From NCBI RefSeq assembly GCF_024206475.1, contig NZ_JAMBPR010000027.1:41087-105086 (forward strand): a stretch of 64,000 nt of DNA. Direction: 5' to 3'. Positions 18,124 through 27,182 of the stretch are shown one piece after another (positions within the stretch are counted from its first letter, which is position 1; each line of letters begins with the position of its first letter). This DNA is from Paraburkholderia sp. CNPSo 3274. Its GTDB lineage: Bacteria > Pseudomonadota > Gammaproteobacteria > Burkholderiales > Burkholderiaceae. The notes below the pieces were generated by a model, which searched no databases, was not told the origin of the DNA, and was given only the letters and a program-made list of their open reading frames with translations. A program made the translations under genes and the position numbers.

Positions 18124-19554
18124 TCAGATCGCAAGCATCATGCTGAGGCCGGACAGTGCAATCACAGCAAGGCTCGCGCGATCCTTGAACGCGAACACGA
18201 TCGGGTCGTCGTGCATCGTGCCACGAAACGCGCACATCCAGATCCGGCTCACCCAGAAGAGAGTGAGTGCGAATGTTGCCCACAACGCCTTCGGGTGAAG
18301 ATATAGCGCCTTCATTTCCGGCGTGTTCAGATAAAGCGCGAGCACGAGCACGGCGAGGTATGCGGAAGCCGTGCCAAACGAGCGCAGGATCGAGATGTCC
18401 TGCGTAATATAGCCGCGCCCGGCGGCCTCCGTCTTGCCTTCCCGCAGGATCGTGTCGAGTTCGACATAGCGCTTGACCATGGCGAGTGAGAGGAAAATCG
18501 GGACGCAGAACAGGATCAGCCAGTACGAGAGCTGAATGTCTGTTGCCGCGCCACCGGCGATCACACGCACGGTGTACAGACACGCAAGCGTGAATACATC
18601 GACAAGCGTCATGCGCTTGAGCGCGAACGAGTAGGCGACGGTGGTAACAAAATAGGCGGCCATTACGACGCCGAACTCGCGCGGCAGGAGTGCCGCGAGG
18701 CCGCCACCGGCGGCGAGCAGTCCAACAGTGAGCACGATCCCGAATTTGAGCGATAGCTTGCCCGACGCGAACGGCCGGCTGCGCTTGCGCGCGTGCCGCC
18801 TGTCTGCGTCGAGGTCGAGCATGTCGTTAAGCAGGTAAACCGACGAAGCGGCCAAGCTGAACGACAGAAACGCGATGCAGGCGGCAGCGAGTGCGGAACG
18901 GTCGGTGAAACGGTGTGCGGTGAGAAGTGGCACGAAGATCAGCACATTCTTCACCCATTGATGCACGCGCATTTCCTTGAGCACGAGCGGAATCAGCCGG
19001 CGCTTTTGCTCGAAAAAGATGATCGCAGCATTTGTTTTGCGAGCTGCGGCAGCAATGTGCTTGTCACCCACCACGATCGCCTGGCGAGCCTGGCGCCATA
19101 CCGGCAAATCCGCTCGAGCATCGCCGCAATAGTCGAAGCCGTGGTCGCCGAACTGCTCGACGAGCGCCCGCGCCTTGTTTTTGCCGAGCAGGTTGTTGCC
19201 GACCGTGCTCGCGAGCACACCGGTAAAGAGTCCGATGTGTGCGGCGATTTGAGAGGCGAGGCGCTGGTTTGTGGCCGTGCACAGATACAGATCGCGCCCG
19301 CTCGCCCGCTCGTCGCGCAGCCACGAGAGCAGCTCTGTGTTGTAAGGCAGCACGCCAACGTCGATGTTCACGCGCTGTGCGATCTGCTCCTTCAGATAGG
19401 CGCGCCCGCGCAGCGCCCAGGCGAAGCACAGGAAGATCGACAGCGGACTCTGCTTGACGAGCACGAAGAAGGCTTCAAACAACAGGTCGGTGCGCGTGAG
19501 CGTTCCGTCCAGGTCCACGCACAGCGGGACAGGGTGTGCAGCGGGCGTGGCCAT
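18124..19554 (-). CDS. HAD phosphatase - UbiA prenyltransferase fusion (DPPR-synthase-like)
   Basis: The protein has 476 residues. Its N-terminal 190 residues are a HAD hydrolase (VDLDGTLTRTD near residue 13). The rest is a UbiA-type integral membrane prenyltransferase with about eight helices and the Asp-rich motif NDMLDLDADRRHARKRSRP. In mycobacteria the UbiA protein Rv3806c joins PRPP to decaprenyl phosphate, and a separate phosphatase removes the 5-phosphate to give decaprenyl-phospho-ribose. Here both activities appear fused. The DprE1-like and DprE2-like enzymes upstream on the same strand would then epimerise C2 to arabinose. ATG 19554 is preferred: GGAGA sits 6 nt before it, whereas ATG 19560 would have no spacing. 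The sugar identity is inferred from gene context. Confidence 0.87.
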   Translation of the reverse strand: MATPAAHPVPLCVDLDGTLTRTDLLFEAFFVLVKQSPLSIFLCFAWALRGRAYLKEQIAQRVNIDVGVLPYNTELLSWLRDERASGRDLYLCTATNQRLASQIAAHIGLFTGVLASTVGNNLLGKNKARALVEQFGDHGFDYCGDARADLPVWRQARQAIVVGDKHIAAAARKTNAAIIFFEQKRRLIPLVLKEMRVHQWVKNVLIFVPLLTAHRFTDRSALAAACIAFLSFSLAASSVYLLNDMLDLDADRRHARKRSRPFASGKLSLKFGIVLTVGLLAAGGGLAALLPREFGVVMAAYFVTTVAYSFALKRMTLVDVFTLACLYTVRVIAGGAATDIQLSYWLILFCVPIFLSLAMVKRYVELDTILREGKTEAAGRGYITQDISILRSFGTASAYLAVLVLALYLNTPEMKALYLHPKALWATFALTLFWVSRIWMCAFRGTMHDDPIVFAFKDRASLAVIALSGLSMMLAI

Positions 19555-19697
19555 GTTCATTCTCCGTGCCGGGACAGGAACAGGTGGACCGGTTGTTGGC
19601 GTGTTGGTCGTAGCGCAGCACAAGCGGCACTCGCGCGGTCCGGCAGAGCATCGTAACTATGGCCACGTGCAGGCTCTGTGCTGCAACGCACACGCGC

Positions 19698-20123
19698 TCA
19701 GGCAAACACGAAACGCTTGTCGAGGTGGTATTTCGTGACATAGCCGATCACCAGACCGAGTGCGCCACCAGCGAGGCGCGCGATTTCATCGTGAAAGAGC
19801 GCATCCGCGGCGAATTCAACCGCCCAGAAAACGACTGTCGTGCCGAGTCCCATGGCGACGTACAGCGTGAACGTGCGCACGCCGTGTGCGACGCTGCGGT
19901 GCTCGTAGCGGAATATCCAGGACTTGTCGAGAAGATATTTGACGACCAGCCCGACACCGGTTCCTATGCAGACCGAAATTGGCACCGCATAAACACCCTG
20001 GTACAGGTGGAACGCCAGGCTCTGGCTGCCCAGATTCGCGCCGATCGAAATGGCGGCGAACACCGCGTACCAGAAGACGAGGCGAGAGCGGCTCAGCGCG
20101 AGGCCTGTAGCCGGGCTGCTCAT
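19698..20123 (-). CDS. GtrA-family membrane protein
   Basis: The 141-residue protein has four predicted membrane segments (around residues 13-33, 40-60, 78-98 and 110-130) and the family-type ends KYLLDKSWIF and TKYHLDKRFVF, each following a helix. GtrA proteins are thought to flip or assist flipping of polyprenyl-phosphate sugars across the inner membrane. ATG 20123 overlaps the stop of the short-chain dehydrogenase (ATGA), and AGAGG lies 8 nt upstream. The overlap implies translational coupling and suggests that it handles the lipid-linked pentose made by the neighbouring enzymes. A 143-base gap follows before the HAD-UbiA gene. Confidence 0.88.
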   Translation of the reverse strand: MSSPATGLALSRSRLVFWYAVFAAISIGANLGSQSLAFHLYQGVYAVPISVCIGTGVGLVVKYLLDKSWIFRYEHRSVAHGVRTFTLYVAMGLGTTVVFWAVEFAADALFHDEIARLAGGALGLVIGYVTKYHLDKRFVFA

Positions 20124-20863
20124 AGCGAAAGCCTCTTGAATACGAAGCTGGGTAGCGATCGGATCACGAGCATGATTTCCGCCCAGAACCACGGCGTATA
20201 GATCGAGTCCTTGCCGCGCTCCACGGCGCGCACGATATCCGTCGCCACGCGCTCGGGCGAGGCGACGAGCGGGCCGGGCAGCGCGAGTCCGGCTGTCATC
20301 GGCGTATTCACGAAACCCGGCTTGATCGTCAGGACTTTCACATTCGATTTGAAGAGCCGTGCGCGCAGCCCCTCACAGAACGTCGTCACTGCCGCCTTGG
20401 CGGTGCCGTAGACATAGTTCGAGGGGCGACCGCGGTCGCCCGCCACCGACGAGATGACGGCGATCGAACCGCTCTTCTGTGCCTCGAACACACCGGCGAG
20501 CAGTGTGAGCAGTGCGATTGTCGAGAGTGCGTTGACGGTGATTTCACGCACAGCGGCCTGGGGGTCGCGTTCGCACTCCGACTGGTCGGATAGCGTCCCG
20601 TGCGCGAGCAGAACGATGTCGATGCGGCCAAGCTCGGCCATGGCGGCGTCGAGCATCGGGGTGTGCTGTTCAAAATCGTTCACGTCGAGGACGAACGTGC
20701 CGACACGCCCCGCACCACGTACGCGCAGATCCTGTGCGACGGCTTCGAGACGCGTTGCATGGCGGCCGGCAAGCATGAAGTTCGCGCCGCCCTTGATCCA
20801 TTCTCGAGCACAGGCCACGGCGATGGCGGAGGAACCGCCTACGATCAGGATGTTCTTGTCCAT
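20120..20863 (-). CDS. Short-chain dehydrogenase, DprE2-like
   Basis: The 247-residue SDR starts with the NAD(P)-binding NILIVGGSSAIA, has LLAHGT in the NAG position, a SS pair at the catalytic serine, and YGTAK with the catalytic Tyr and Lys. It resembles DprE2, which reduces the 2-keto intermediate to decaprenyl-phospho-arabinose. The assignment rests mainly on its position: it starts within the stop of the DprE1-like oxidase (TAATG) and its own stop overlaps GtrA. ATG 20863 gives the standard SDR N-terminus; the longer upstream frame lies inside the oxidase gene. The true substrate could be another polyprenyl sugar. Confidence 0.88.
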   Translation of the reverse strand: MDKNILIVGGSSAIAVACAREWIKGGANFMLAGRHATRLEAVAQDLRVRGAGRVGTFVLDVNDFEQHTPMLDAAMAELGRIDIVLLAHGTLSDQSECERDPQAAVREITVNALSTIALLTLLAGVFEAQKSGSIAVISSVAGDRGRPSNYVYGTAKAAVTTFCEGLRARLFKSNVKVLTIKPGFVNTPMTAGLALPGPLVASPERVATDIVRAVERGKDSIYTPWFWAEIMLVIRSLPSFVFKRLSL

Positions 20864-22182
20864 TAGTGGGTTGTCCGTTGCCAGAAGCGCGACATCAAGG
20901 CCGGGTCGCGCAGTTGTTCGAGCGCCTGCCACGCTGGATAGGCGGAGCGAAAATCCGGACCGCTCATGTGAGCATCCTTGGCCGGATACTGGCGGCCGCC
21001 CGCTTCGCGCACGATCGCGTCGAGTCGGGCGAAGAGCGTCGCGTTTCGCGTGTCGTGCTGGGGAAAGTCGAGTGCGAGCGAGATTCCCTGCATCGGGAAC
21101 GAGAGCAGCCCCGGTGAGATGAGCGGGCCACAGCGTTTGAGGACTGCGAGGAATGAGCCTGCGTGCGTCGAGGCGATCGCGTCCAGGAACGCGTGCAATG
21201 CGTCGCGGGCCGTGCCGTCAGGCAGGACGAATTGATACTGCTGGAAGCCGCGCCGCCCATACAGGCGATTCCAGTCCCTTATGCTGTCTAGCGGGTAAAA
21301 GTAGCTCGCGCAATTGACCACGGCGGGGCCTGCCTTGCTCGCGGCCCGGCGGTAGTAGAACTCGTTGAAGAGCTTCAACGTGTAGCGATTCACGGGCGAC
21401 CAGGGCGGGGCGAACGGCACGCTCCGCACGGGGCGTTGCGGCATATCGAAGCGCTGGTCGGTTGCATGGTCGGCGCTGACATAGATGCCGCGGCCAAGTG
21501 AGGTGCCGCGCCCCAAACAGTCGATCCATGCCACACCGTACTCATGCTGCGCGTCGTATTCCTGCGACAGTGCGAGAAATTCGTCGAGATTGCCGAACGG
21601 AATCGTCTGAGTGGCCAGGCGGCTCGATTCGACGGGCATCAGTTGCAGTTCGACCCACTCGACAATGCCCGTGAGGCCAAGCCCGCCGATCGTTGCGCGA
21701 AAGAACTTCTCGTTTTCCTCGGGTGCGCATTCGAGCGGTTCGCAATCGGAGCGCAGCAATGAAAAGCGTCGCACGTGTCGCCCGAAGGTGCCGCGCACAT
21801 GGTGATTCTTGCCGTGGACGTCGTTGGCGACAGCGCCGCCGAGCGTGACAAATTGCGTGCCGGGCGTGACGGGCAACATCCAGCCGCGGGGTACCGCAAG
21901 CGCGAGCACCTCTCCGAGCGTGACACCCGCCTCGGCACGTACGACACCGGTCTTCCAGTCTGCTGCAATGAAACGGTTGAGGCCGCGCAGAGAGAGAACG
22001 TGATCGGTGGCGGCAAGGCAACTGTCTCCGTAGCTACGACCGTTGCCGAACGGCAACGTCGTACCGAAGCGCTCGGCCGCATCGCGCAGCGCCGTCTGTA
22101 CGCTTTCACGCCAACCAGGCTCGCGGCCGGTTTGCGGTGCGTACGGGTAGTGGCCCCAGGAACTGAGCTTCGAGATGCTCAT
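20863..22182 (-). CDS. FAD-linked oxidoreductase, DprE1-like
   Basis: The 439-residue protein has the vanillyl-alcohol-oxidase FAD-binding pattern: FGNGRSYGDSCL near residue 45, then VTPGTQFVTLGGAVANDVHG and KNHHVRGTFGRHV. DprE1 carries near-identical stretches, and the C-terminal half matches too (YPLDSIRDWNRLYG, QYQFVLPD, PAKDAHMSG). DprE1 oxidises the C2 hydroxyl of decaprenyl-phospho-ribose. ATG 22182 (MSISKLSSWG) was chosen because the extra N-terminal residues of the open frame are Arg/Cys-rich and unlike the family. It is first in a coupled minus-strand set (oxidase, SDR, GtrA), followed by HAD-UbiA. Confidence 0.88.
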   Translation of the reverse strand: MSISKLSSWGHYPYAPQTGREPGWRESVQTALRDAAERFGTTLPFGNGRSYGDSCLAATDHVLSLRGLNRFIAADWKTGVVRAEAGVTLGEVLALAVPRGWMLPVTPGTQFVTLGGAVANDVHGKNHHVRGTFGRHVRRFSLLRSDCEPLECAPEENEKFFRATIGGLGLTGIVEWVELQLMPVESSRLATQTIPFGNLDEFLALSQEYDAQHEYGVAWIDCLGRGTSLGRGIYVSADHATDQRFDMPQRPVRSVPFAPPWSPVNRYTLKLFNEFYYRRAASKAGPAVVNCASYFYPLDSIRDWNRLYGRRGFQQYQFVLPDGTARDALHAFLDAIASTHAGSFLAVLKRCGPLISPGLLSFPMQGISLALDFPQHDTRNATLFARLDAIVREAGGRQYPAKDAHMSGPDFRSAYPAWQALEQLRDPALMSRFWQRTTH

Positions 22183-22669
22183 GACGTGCAGTTGCCTAAC
22201 AATGGGTTGACAGTTAGCGCATGTTAGGCGGACGGCTCCGCGATTACCGTTCGCCGGAGCACAAAGCCCGCGTTCGTGCACCCGCGTGCACCGAGGTCCG
22301 CAGCGTGCTGGATTCTGGGCACTCCATCTGATCGAGATACGGGTCCGATGGAAAAACACTGGTCGGTGGCACTGAGCGCGCGGCGAGCGAGCTGCCCGGG
22401 CCACCGAGTCGTCGCGCGTTGTCGCTGTATCTGTATCACATCCGCGAATGCCGGTGCATTTAGTGGCGGAACGAGCCGACCATTTGTCGGAGGGATGTGG
22501 TGATGCAACTGGCAGCGGTCGAGCGTGGATTGTGGATCCGATCCCATGCTATCGATACGAGATTGAACAATGCCAGATCACCGTACGAGTGATCTACAAA
22601 AGCCGGTGGTTAGGTTTGGGCGCGTTCCGTCCGGCAGTGGACGCCGGTCCGTAGCGGTTTAGCGAAGGG
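22183..22669. other. Intergenic region with one copy of a diverged repeat
   Basis: These 487 bases lie upstream of the DprE1-like gene and presumably contain its promoter, though no clear box was seen. Bases about 22330-22496 resemble 26800-26960 (see the repeat entries). No coding sequence is supported. Confidence 0.45.
22330..22496 (+). repeat. Diverged intergenic repeat, copy A
   Basis: The segment shares order and wording with 26800-26960. GGCGAGCGA near the middle is followed by a looser stretch, then the best-conserved core GTGGCGGAACRAGCC plus CCATTTGTCGG (22462-22490). Similarity extends on both sides with many substitutions. Both copies lie upstream of minus-strand genes of the surface-sugar region. 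Confidence 0.5.
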
Positions 22670-23830
22670 TTAGCGAACTACGTCGTCCGCGCCGGCGACG
22701 CCATGCACCGCGACTACCGTGCCACCGTGTTTCGCAATCGCGCGCATTGCGTTCTTCACGCGACGCGCGAGTGGCACGACGGCGAATGCGAGCACCAGCA
22801 GCGCGGCGAGCACGATTAGCATTTGGCTTGTCGACAAAGGCTGTCCTTGACGCGTCGCGCCGATCGCGACAAGCAGCGGGAAATGTAGGAGATACAGAGG
22901 AAACGTGGTGTCACCGAGCTTGCGCGCGAACGCGACCACCCGGGCGCCGGGACGCAAGCTCGGCCCCGCGAGCGCTAACGCGGAAAAGAGCGCAACGAGC
23001 AAGCACACGAACAATAAGCAGCCGCTGATGAGCGACGCCTGGATGCGGCCGCGCGAGCTGCCAATCAGCAGGGAGATCGCATTGATCCCACGGTTCAGCG
23101 CGGGCGTCATTGTCCTGTAGGACACTGCTATCGCCAGTGCCGCCGCGAGGGAGATCGCGAGCGCGATGATCGCGTTGCGACGCGACGGCGTCGTCGCGAA
23201 ACTATCATGGATCAACACACCCGCCAGCCAGAACGGCAGCATCGCGACCACGTTGGGCCCGTACAGAAGCGCGACCCCGACTGCGATCAGCATCGTGCGG
23301 CCGGTGCGGCGGCAAAAGAGAAGCGCACCCCAAATTGCGTAGAACCCCGCCTCGTAGCCGAGGCTCCAGAACGGCGAATTCGACAGCGGCGACACGTCGT
23401 GCCCCCACACCTCATTCAGGAGCAACACATTCGCCACCATGCGCAGCACCGGATGGTTCCCCTGCGCGCCCCAATTGTGGTTGTACCAGCCGGGCGCGAC
23501 GGTCGATGAATACGTGTCGAGAGCGAGTGTGGCCACGAGCGCGAGCAACGTCACGGACAGGAGTCGCGTCGCACGGTCGACGAAGAAGCTGCGTGCGTCG
23601 AATTCGGTATCGGACGGCGAGAAGGAACGGATCGTATAGCCGCTCAGCACGAAGAAGCCGCCGACTGGGATGACCACCACGTGGGTCATGTCCCACCAGG
23701 TGTTCTGAAAATAGGACTGCGTAATGTGTCCGACCGCGACGGACATCGCAAGTGCGAAGCGCAGCAGATCAAGCGAAACGGAAGTGGCGGGTGCGAGGTG
23801 CACGCGAGGACGTGGACTGGAAGCTGGCAT
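22670..23830 (-). CDS. Acyltransferase 3 (OafA-like) membrane protein
   Basis: The 386-residue protein has about ten membrane helices. It opens with LDLLRFALAMSVAVGHI, in which the His of the family's RxxxxxxHxxxH-like first helix is retained. It also has GGFFVLSGYTI and FWSLGYEAGFYAIWG, typical of the acyltransferase-3 family that O-acetylates polysaccharides, O-antigen or macrolide sugars from acetyl-CoA across the membrane. ATG 23830 places the family start near residue 16, with GGGAG about 9 nt upstream; the longer open frame adds Cys/Arg-rich sequence and is rejected. It lies next to sugar genes and is followed upstream by insertion-sequence debris. Confidence 0.88.
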   Translation of the reverse strand: MPASSPRPRVHLAPATSVSLDLLRFALAMSVAVGHITQSYFQNTWWDMTHVVVIPVGGFFVLSGYTIRSFSPSDTEFDARSFFVDRATRLLSVTLLALVATLALDTYSSTVAPGWYNHNWGAQGNHPVLRMVANVLLLNEVWGHDVSPLSNSPFWSLGYEAGFYAIWGALLFCRRTGRTMLIAVGVALLYGPNVVAMLPFWLAGVLIHDSFATTPSRRNAIIALAISLAAALAIAVSYRTMTPALNRGINAISLLIGSSRGRIQASLISGCLLFVCLLVALFSALALAGPSLRPGARVVAFARKLGDTTFPLYLLHFPLLVAIGATRQGQPLSTSQMLIVLAALLVLAFAVVPLARRVKNAMRAIAKHGGTVVAVHGVAGADDVVR

Positions 23831-24193
23831 TCCCGGAGTCTCCCGATGACCGTGACCGGCGTCGCATGCTACGTCGTATGCCGGCGGGACCGGTCTGGCT
23901 GAATGCGCATGACGATGCCGTGAAAGCACGCGCCGCGCAGCCCATGCCGCGAACGCCGTGGATGCAGGGGACTGTAGAAGAGTGCACGCTGGCGGTATGT
24001 GGGATTCCGAACGCAGCGCCCAAAGCAGCGCGCACATTATTCCTGCAGCTGATCGCACGGCAGCCGACGAATCGTCTCGACGTCTCCAGGTGATTGGGGA
24101 CGTTGGTTGTGCCTGCACCGGGCGCGGAGCAATTCTGAATTGCGTGAAATTACTTCGTTGCCCCTGAACAATTCGTTTCTCGTGCCGTCGGCG
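23831..24193. other. Intergenic region before a transposase remnant
   Basis: About 360 bases between the acyltransferase start and the end of the decayed transposase. It presumably contains the acyltransferase promoter and one end of the old insertion sequence. No inverted-repeat end could be defined by eye. Confidence 0.35.
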
Positions 24194-24912
24194 TCACGCG
24201 GGCAAGTCGGCGGCAATGAAACAGTTGAACAAGGCAGCGAGAATTAACGCACAAAGAAGCCGCAGCTTCCTGAGGATCATGCGCAGGCTGTGACCTGCGC
24301 CGCACAGCACGGCGTGCATCGCATCGCCGAGCGCTCCCTTTAGCCAGTTCCGGTCGAGCTTCACATCGGTCTTCATGTGGCCGATAGCTGGCTCGATCGC
24401 GCGGCGCCGTCTGATCATTGCGCGTAGTCCGCGTGTGATACCTCGGCGCAATCCCGGGTGGTAGATCTTCATGCCGTCGAAGGCGACACCCTTGTAGCCG
24501 CGGTCGACGATGGCCACTTCTGGTGTAGCGTGGCACAGGATTGCCGCCTGCTCCAGTGCTTCAGTCAGCGTGTGTCCATCGTACGGATTGCCAGCCATCG
24601 AACGCATGCCAACGAACAGACCTTCCTGGTGAGTCGTCGTGATCGAAACCTTTACGCCGAATTCTTAGGGTATGCGTGCTTTGCTCTTCGCGAGACATTC
24701 GACTTCCGGTGCGTGAAGCGCGTAGAGCTTGTTTTTGTCCTTCGGCTTCTGCGCCAGGATGCGCTTCGTGCGACCCATCAGTTCCAGCAGGGCAGCACGG
24801 CCTCAGTCTGCGACTTGGGCGACCTGCCACTCCACATCGCGCATGACCCGCCCAACGCGCGAACGCCGCGTCCGCAATGCCTTTCTCATGCGTTTGTACT
24901 GCTTCGCGTGAG
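24194..24912 (-). pseudogene. Truncated IS5-family transposase with nonsense codons
   Basis: The minus-strand translation is the C-terminal two thirds of a common IS5-family transposase. It reads HAKQYKRMRKAL, RVGRVMRDVE, KDKNKLYALHAPEVECLAK, GMRSMAGNPYDGHTL, VDRGYKG and AIEPAIGHMK, and ends FNCFIAADLPA. Two in-frame stops break it: TGA at about 24803-24805, and TAA at 24665-24667 where the family has Tyr (PYEFGV), a one-base change. The N-terminal third is missing. At about 24912 the sequence switches abruptly to a fragment of a membrane glycosyltransferase gene. Confidence 0.85.
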
Positions 24913-25085
24913 CGTTCCCCCAATCAGGAATCCAAGGATCACGCACGGAGTCAGGCGCTGAAAAGGAATGAAGGTTTTGAGATTGCTGTAATAAGAATGC
25001 AAGCAATACCTGACGCCGACGCTAGAACAAGAAAAACAGAGAAAGTGGGTAAATCGATAGCGGAAGATATCTTCGGAAGACCGCG
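24913..25085 (-). pseudogene. Frameshifted fragment of a second GT87-like glycosyltransferase
   Basis: Read in two phases on the minus strand, this piece gives IDLPTFSVFLVLASASGIA and then, after a frameshift near 24980-25000, LKTFIPFQRLTPCVILGFLI. Both match adjacent parts of the intact GT87-like protein encoded at 16577-17845 (IDFSTVFAFLVLASAAGIL; LKSLISYHRLAPCVVLGFLI). The copy starts and ends abruptly and is joined directly to the transposase remnant. It is clearly dead. It is a relic of a related gene or of a partial duplication, not of the intact gene itself, because the two differ at many residues. Confidence 0.75.
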
Positions 25086-25183
25086 CCGGTATGCTCCGCT
25101 TTGTTCGCGATGCGCGCCGGAGGAAAGTTATCACGCGGCGTCGTGGGGCGCGGAAGGGTGTGGTCCATCATCTGGACCCATGC

Positions 25184-26302
25184 CTATTGCGGGACGGTCG
25201 TGTCCGTGGCGGCACGCTTCGGACGCGCCGCGAGCCAGCCGCGCGAGCGCGCGAGGAGCGCCCTGCGCACGGGGGTGTCGTAGTACCGGTCGGCGCACCA
25301 TGTGAGCAGCACGATGCCGGGCAGCAGGATTACCGCGCTTACGCTGTACGGATGTTGCAGAAGATGGCTGCGATAGATGAGGTCCTGCGCGATGAACGCG
25401 AACGGCACATGGAGGACGTAAATGGCATACGAAATCGCTCCCGAAAAAGCAAAGAGCGGCAGCAGGCGTGCGGGTGGCTCTACCCGGCACGCCGCCCAGA
25501 CGATTGCGGGAACGGCGACAAGCGCGATCAGCAGATCGGCCGAGGCGTGACTGAGCATCGGCCATGGCATGAAGAACAGGCCGATCGTCAGCGCGACGAT
25601 GACAATCGCCAACATTGACCGGGGCCTGCACGCGGGGCGGTGGAACCGGTAGAGGAGCAGACCGGCGGAAAACGCGTAGCCGAGGCGTGCAAAGCCCGCG
25701 TAGAACCCTAGCCAGGTGGCGCCGTTTTCGAGGCCTGTGGTATAGGCCGCTACACCGAGGGAGACACCCGACACGCACATGACGAAGATGAGCAAGCGTG
25801 TCGTCAGGTGGCGAAAGAACAGGCCATACGCGAGGCTCGCGATCAGTTCGAAGAACAGCGACCACGCAGGAAAATTCAGCGGAAAGATAAAGTCGAATTT
25901 CACCGGATACGGGGAGAACGTCCGCAGGGGAGCGTGTGAGGGCATCATCAGCAAACTGGCCGGGACTGCAGACGCGATATCGCGCCAATCGGACGCGGGC
26001 AGCCGATACGCTAGGGCAACGATGCCGAGCACGAGGCCGGCACAGTAAAGTGGATACAGGCGGTACAGTCGCAGTACGAAATAGTGCTGCCAGCTCAATT
26101 CCCCCGACGAGAGCTTCCTGTCGTAAGCATTTGCAATGACGAATCCGCTCATGGCAAAAAAGAGGTCGACTGCCAGATGAGCGTGTGCGATGAGCGGCAG
26201 GTGGAACAGCGCGTGAAAGTGCAGGACGAAGACGATCATTGCCGCCGCGCCGCGTAAGCCGTCCAGCGTTGCGTATCTCGAGCCCGTGATCGATTGACCC
26301 AT
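25184..26302 (-). CDS. Acyltransferase 3 (OafA-like) membrane protein
   Basis: The 372-residue polytopic protein has clear acyltransferase-3 motifs: YATLDGLRGAAAMIVFVLHF in the first helix with the conserved Arg and His, then HLAVDLFFAMSGFVIA, LRLYRLYPLY and AWSLFFELIASLAYG. It should transfer acetyl groups to a cell-surface or periplasmic glycan. ATG 26302 has a GGGG-type ribosome site close upstream and puts the motif at its usual place. It is only distantly similar to the acyltransferase at 22670-23830, so the two probably have different targets. Confidence 0.9.
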   Translation of the reverse strand: MGQSITGSRYATLDGLRGAAAMIVFVLHFHALFHLPLIAHAHLAVDLFFAMSGFVIANAYDRKLSSGELSWQHYFVLRLYRLYPLYCAGLVLGIVALAYRLPASDWRDIASAVPASLLMMPSHAPLRTFSPYPVKFDFIFPLNFPAWSLFFELIASLAYGLFFRHLTTRLLIFVMCVSGVSLGVAAYTTGLENGATWLGFYAGFARLGYAFSAGLLLYRFHRPACRPRSMLAIVIVALTIGLFFMPWPMLSHASADLLIALVAVPAIVWAACRVEPPARLLPLFAFSGAISYAIYVLHVPFAFIAQDLIYRSHLLQHPYSVSAVILLPGIVLLTWCADRYYDTPVRRALLARSRGWLAARPKRAATDTTVPQ

Positions 26303-27182
26303 GGGGTTCCCCGGCAGTTTGTTATGGTGACTTGCGGTTGTGTAAGGTAAGGTAAGGAAAGGTGTGCGTAGGTGTGTTGACGTACATATCTAGCGAGTTC
26401 GGAATTGAGGGAATTCACCGGTTGCAACGATGCGGATTTCCGTTGTCGGTGACAGTGCCGTGGTGGCGGACAGCGCGCCGCCGATACTCGCGATGTTTCG
26501 CTGAGGTAAGACTTTTTGGTTCTGGGGCACCGAACCCGGAACCACTCGCTTTTTGGGGGGAAGCGCAATCCGGGATGCTGGCCACGGCAAGCTACTGCGG
26601 CCTTGATTTGCTTTGGAATTTCCCGCCTTTTGTACGCACCTGCGCGGCGTAAATCGCCGAGCTTCAGCTGACTTCGAATTTGCAACGGGAGAACAAGGCT
26701 TGGCGCGGGACCAATTCGAACAACTAGATCAACTGAAAACAGGGAGGATCTCAACTGAGCGCTTCCTTGCCGGCAGTGTCCTGAATGAGAGGCTCCTCAT
26801 TCGATCCGGATACGTACCTCAGGAAAAGCGATTCGTGGCGTCGCAGAACGCGAGGCGAGCGAATTGCACGGCGATCGGTCAGTGCAGTGTATTTCTATCG
26901 TATCCGTGAGCGGAGCAGCTCACGTGGCGGAACAAGCCTGCCATTTGTCGGGACGCAGTCGACCGCGATTATGCCTATGACGAGGCCAGCTATGGATTTA
27001 CGTAAGCCGACTGCATGGTAGAAATGGTCCTGGAGCAACGACCTGCGAACATCGCATCAATCGCTCCCGGGATCAAGAAAGATGGCACTTCGGATATACG
27101 AGAGCGCGACGGCGACGCTCATCGTCCGAGCGCTTGTGAGCGCGTTTTGCCGCCTGCTGCAGGATGTCCTTTCCGTGTCAAA
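26303..27182. other. Long intergenic region with one copy of a diverged repeat
   Basis: These 880 bases lie between the acyltransferase start and the stop of the TAXI protein. No intact gene is visible; minus-strand frames look vaguely protein-like but have stops and no motif. Bases about 26800-26960 match the repeat at 22330-22496. An imperfect run of GGTAAGGTAAGG-like units sits near 26345-26362. Confidence 0.45.
26800..26960 (+). repeat. Diverged intergenic repeat, copy B
   Basis: This is the partner of 22330-22496. It contains GAGGCGAGCGA and, at 26923-26951, the conserved core GTGGCGGAACAAGCC followed by CCATTTGTCGG. It lies about 500 bases upstream of the acyltransferase start, in the same relative orientation as copy A has to its downstream gene. 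Confidence 0.5.
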
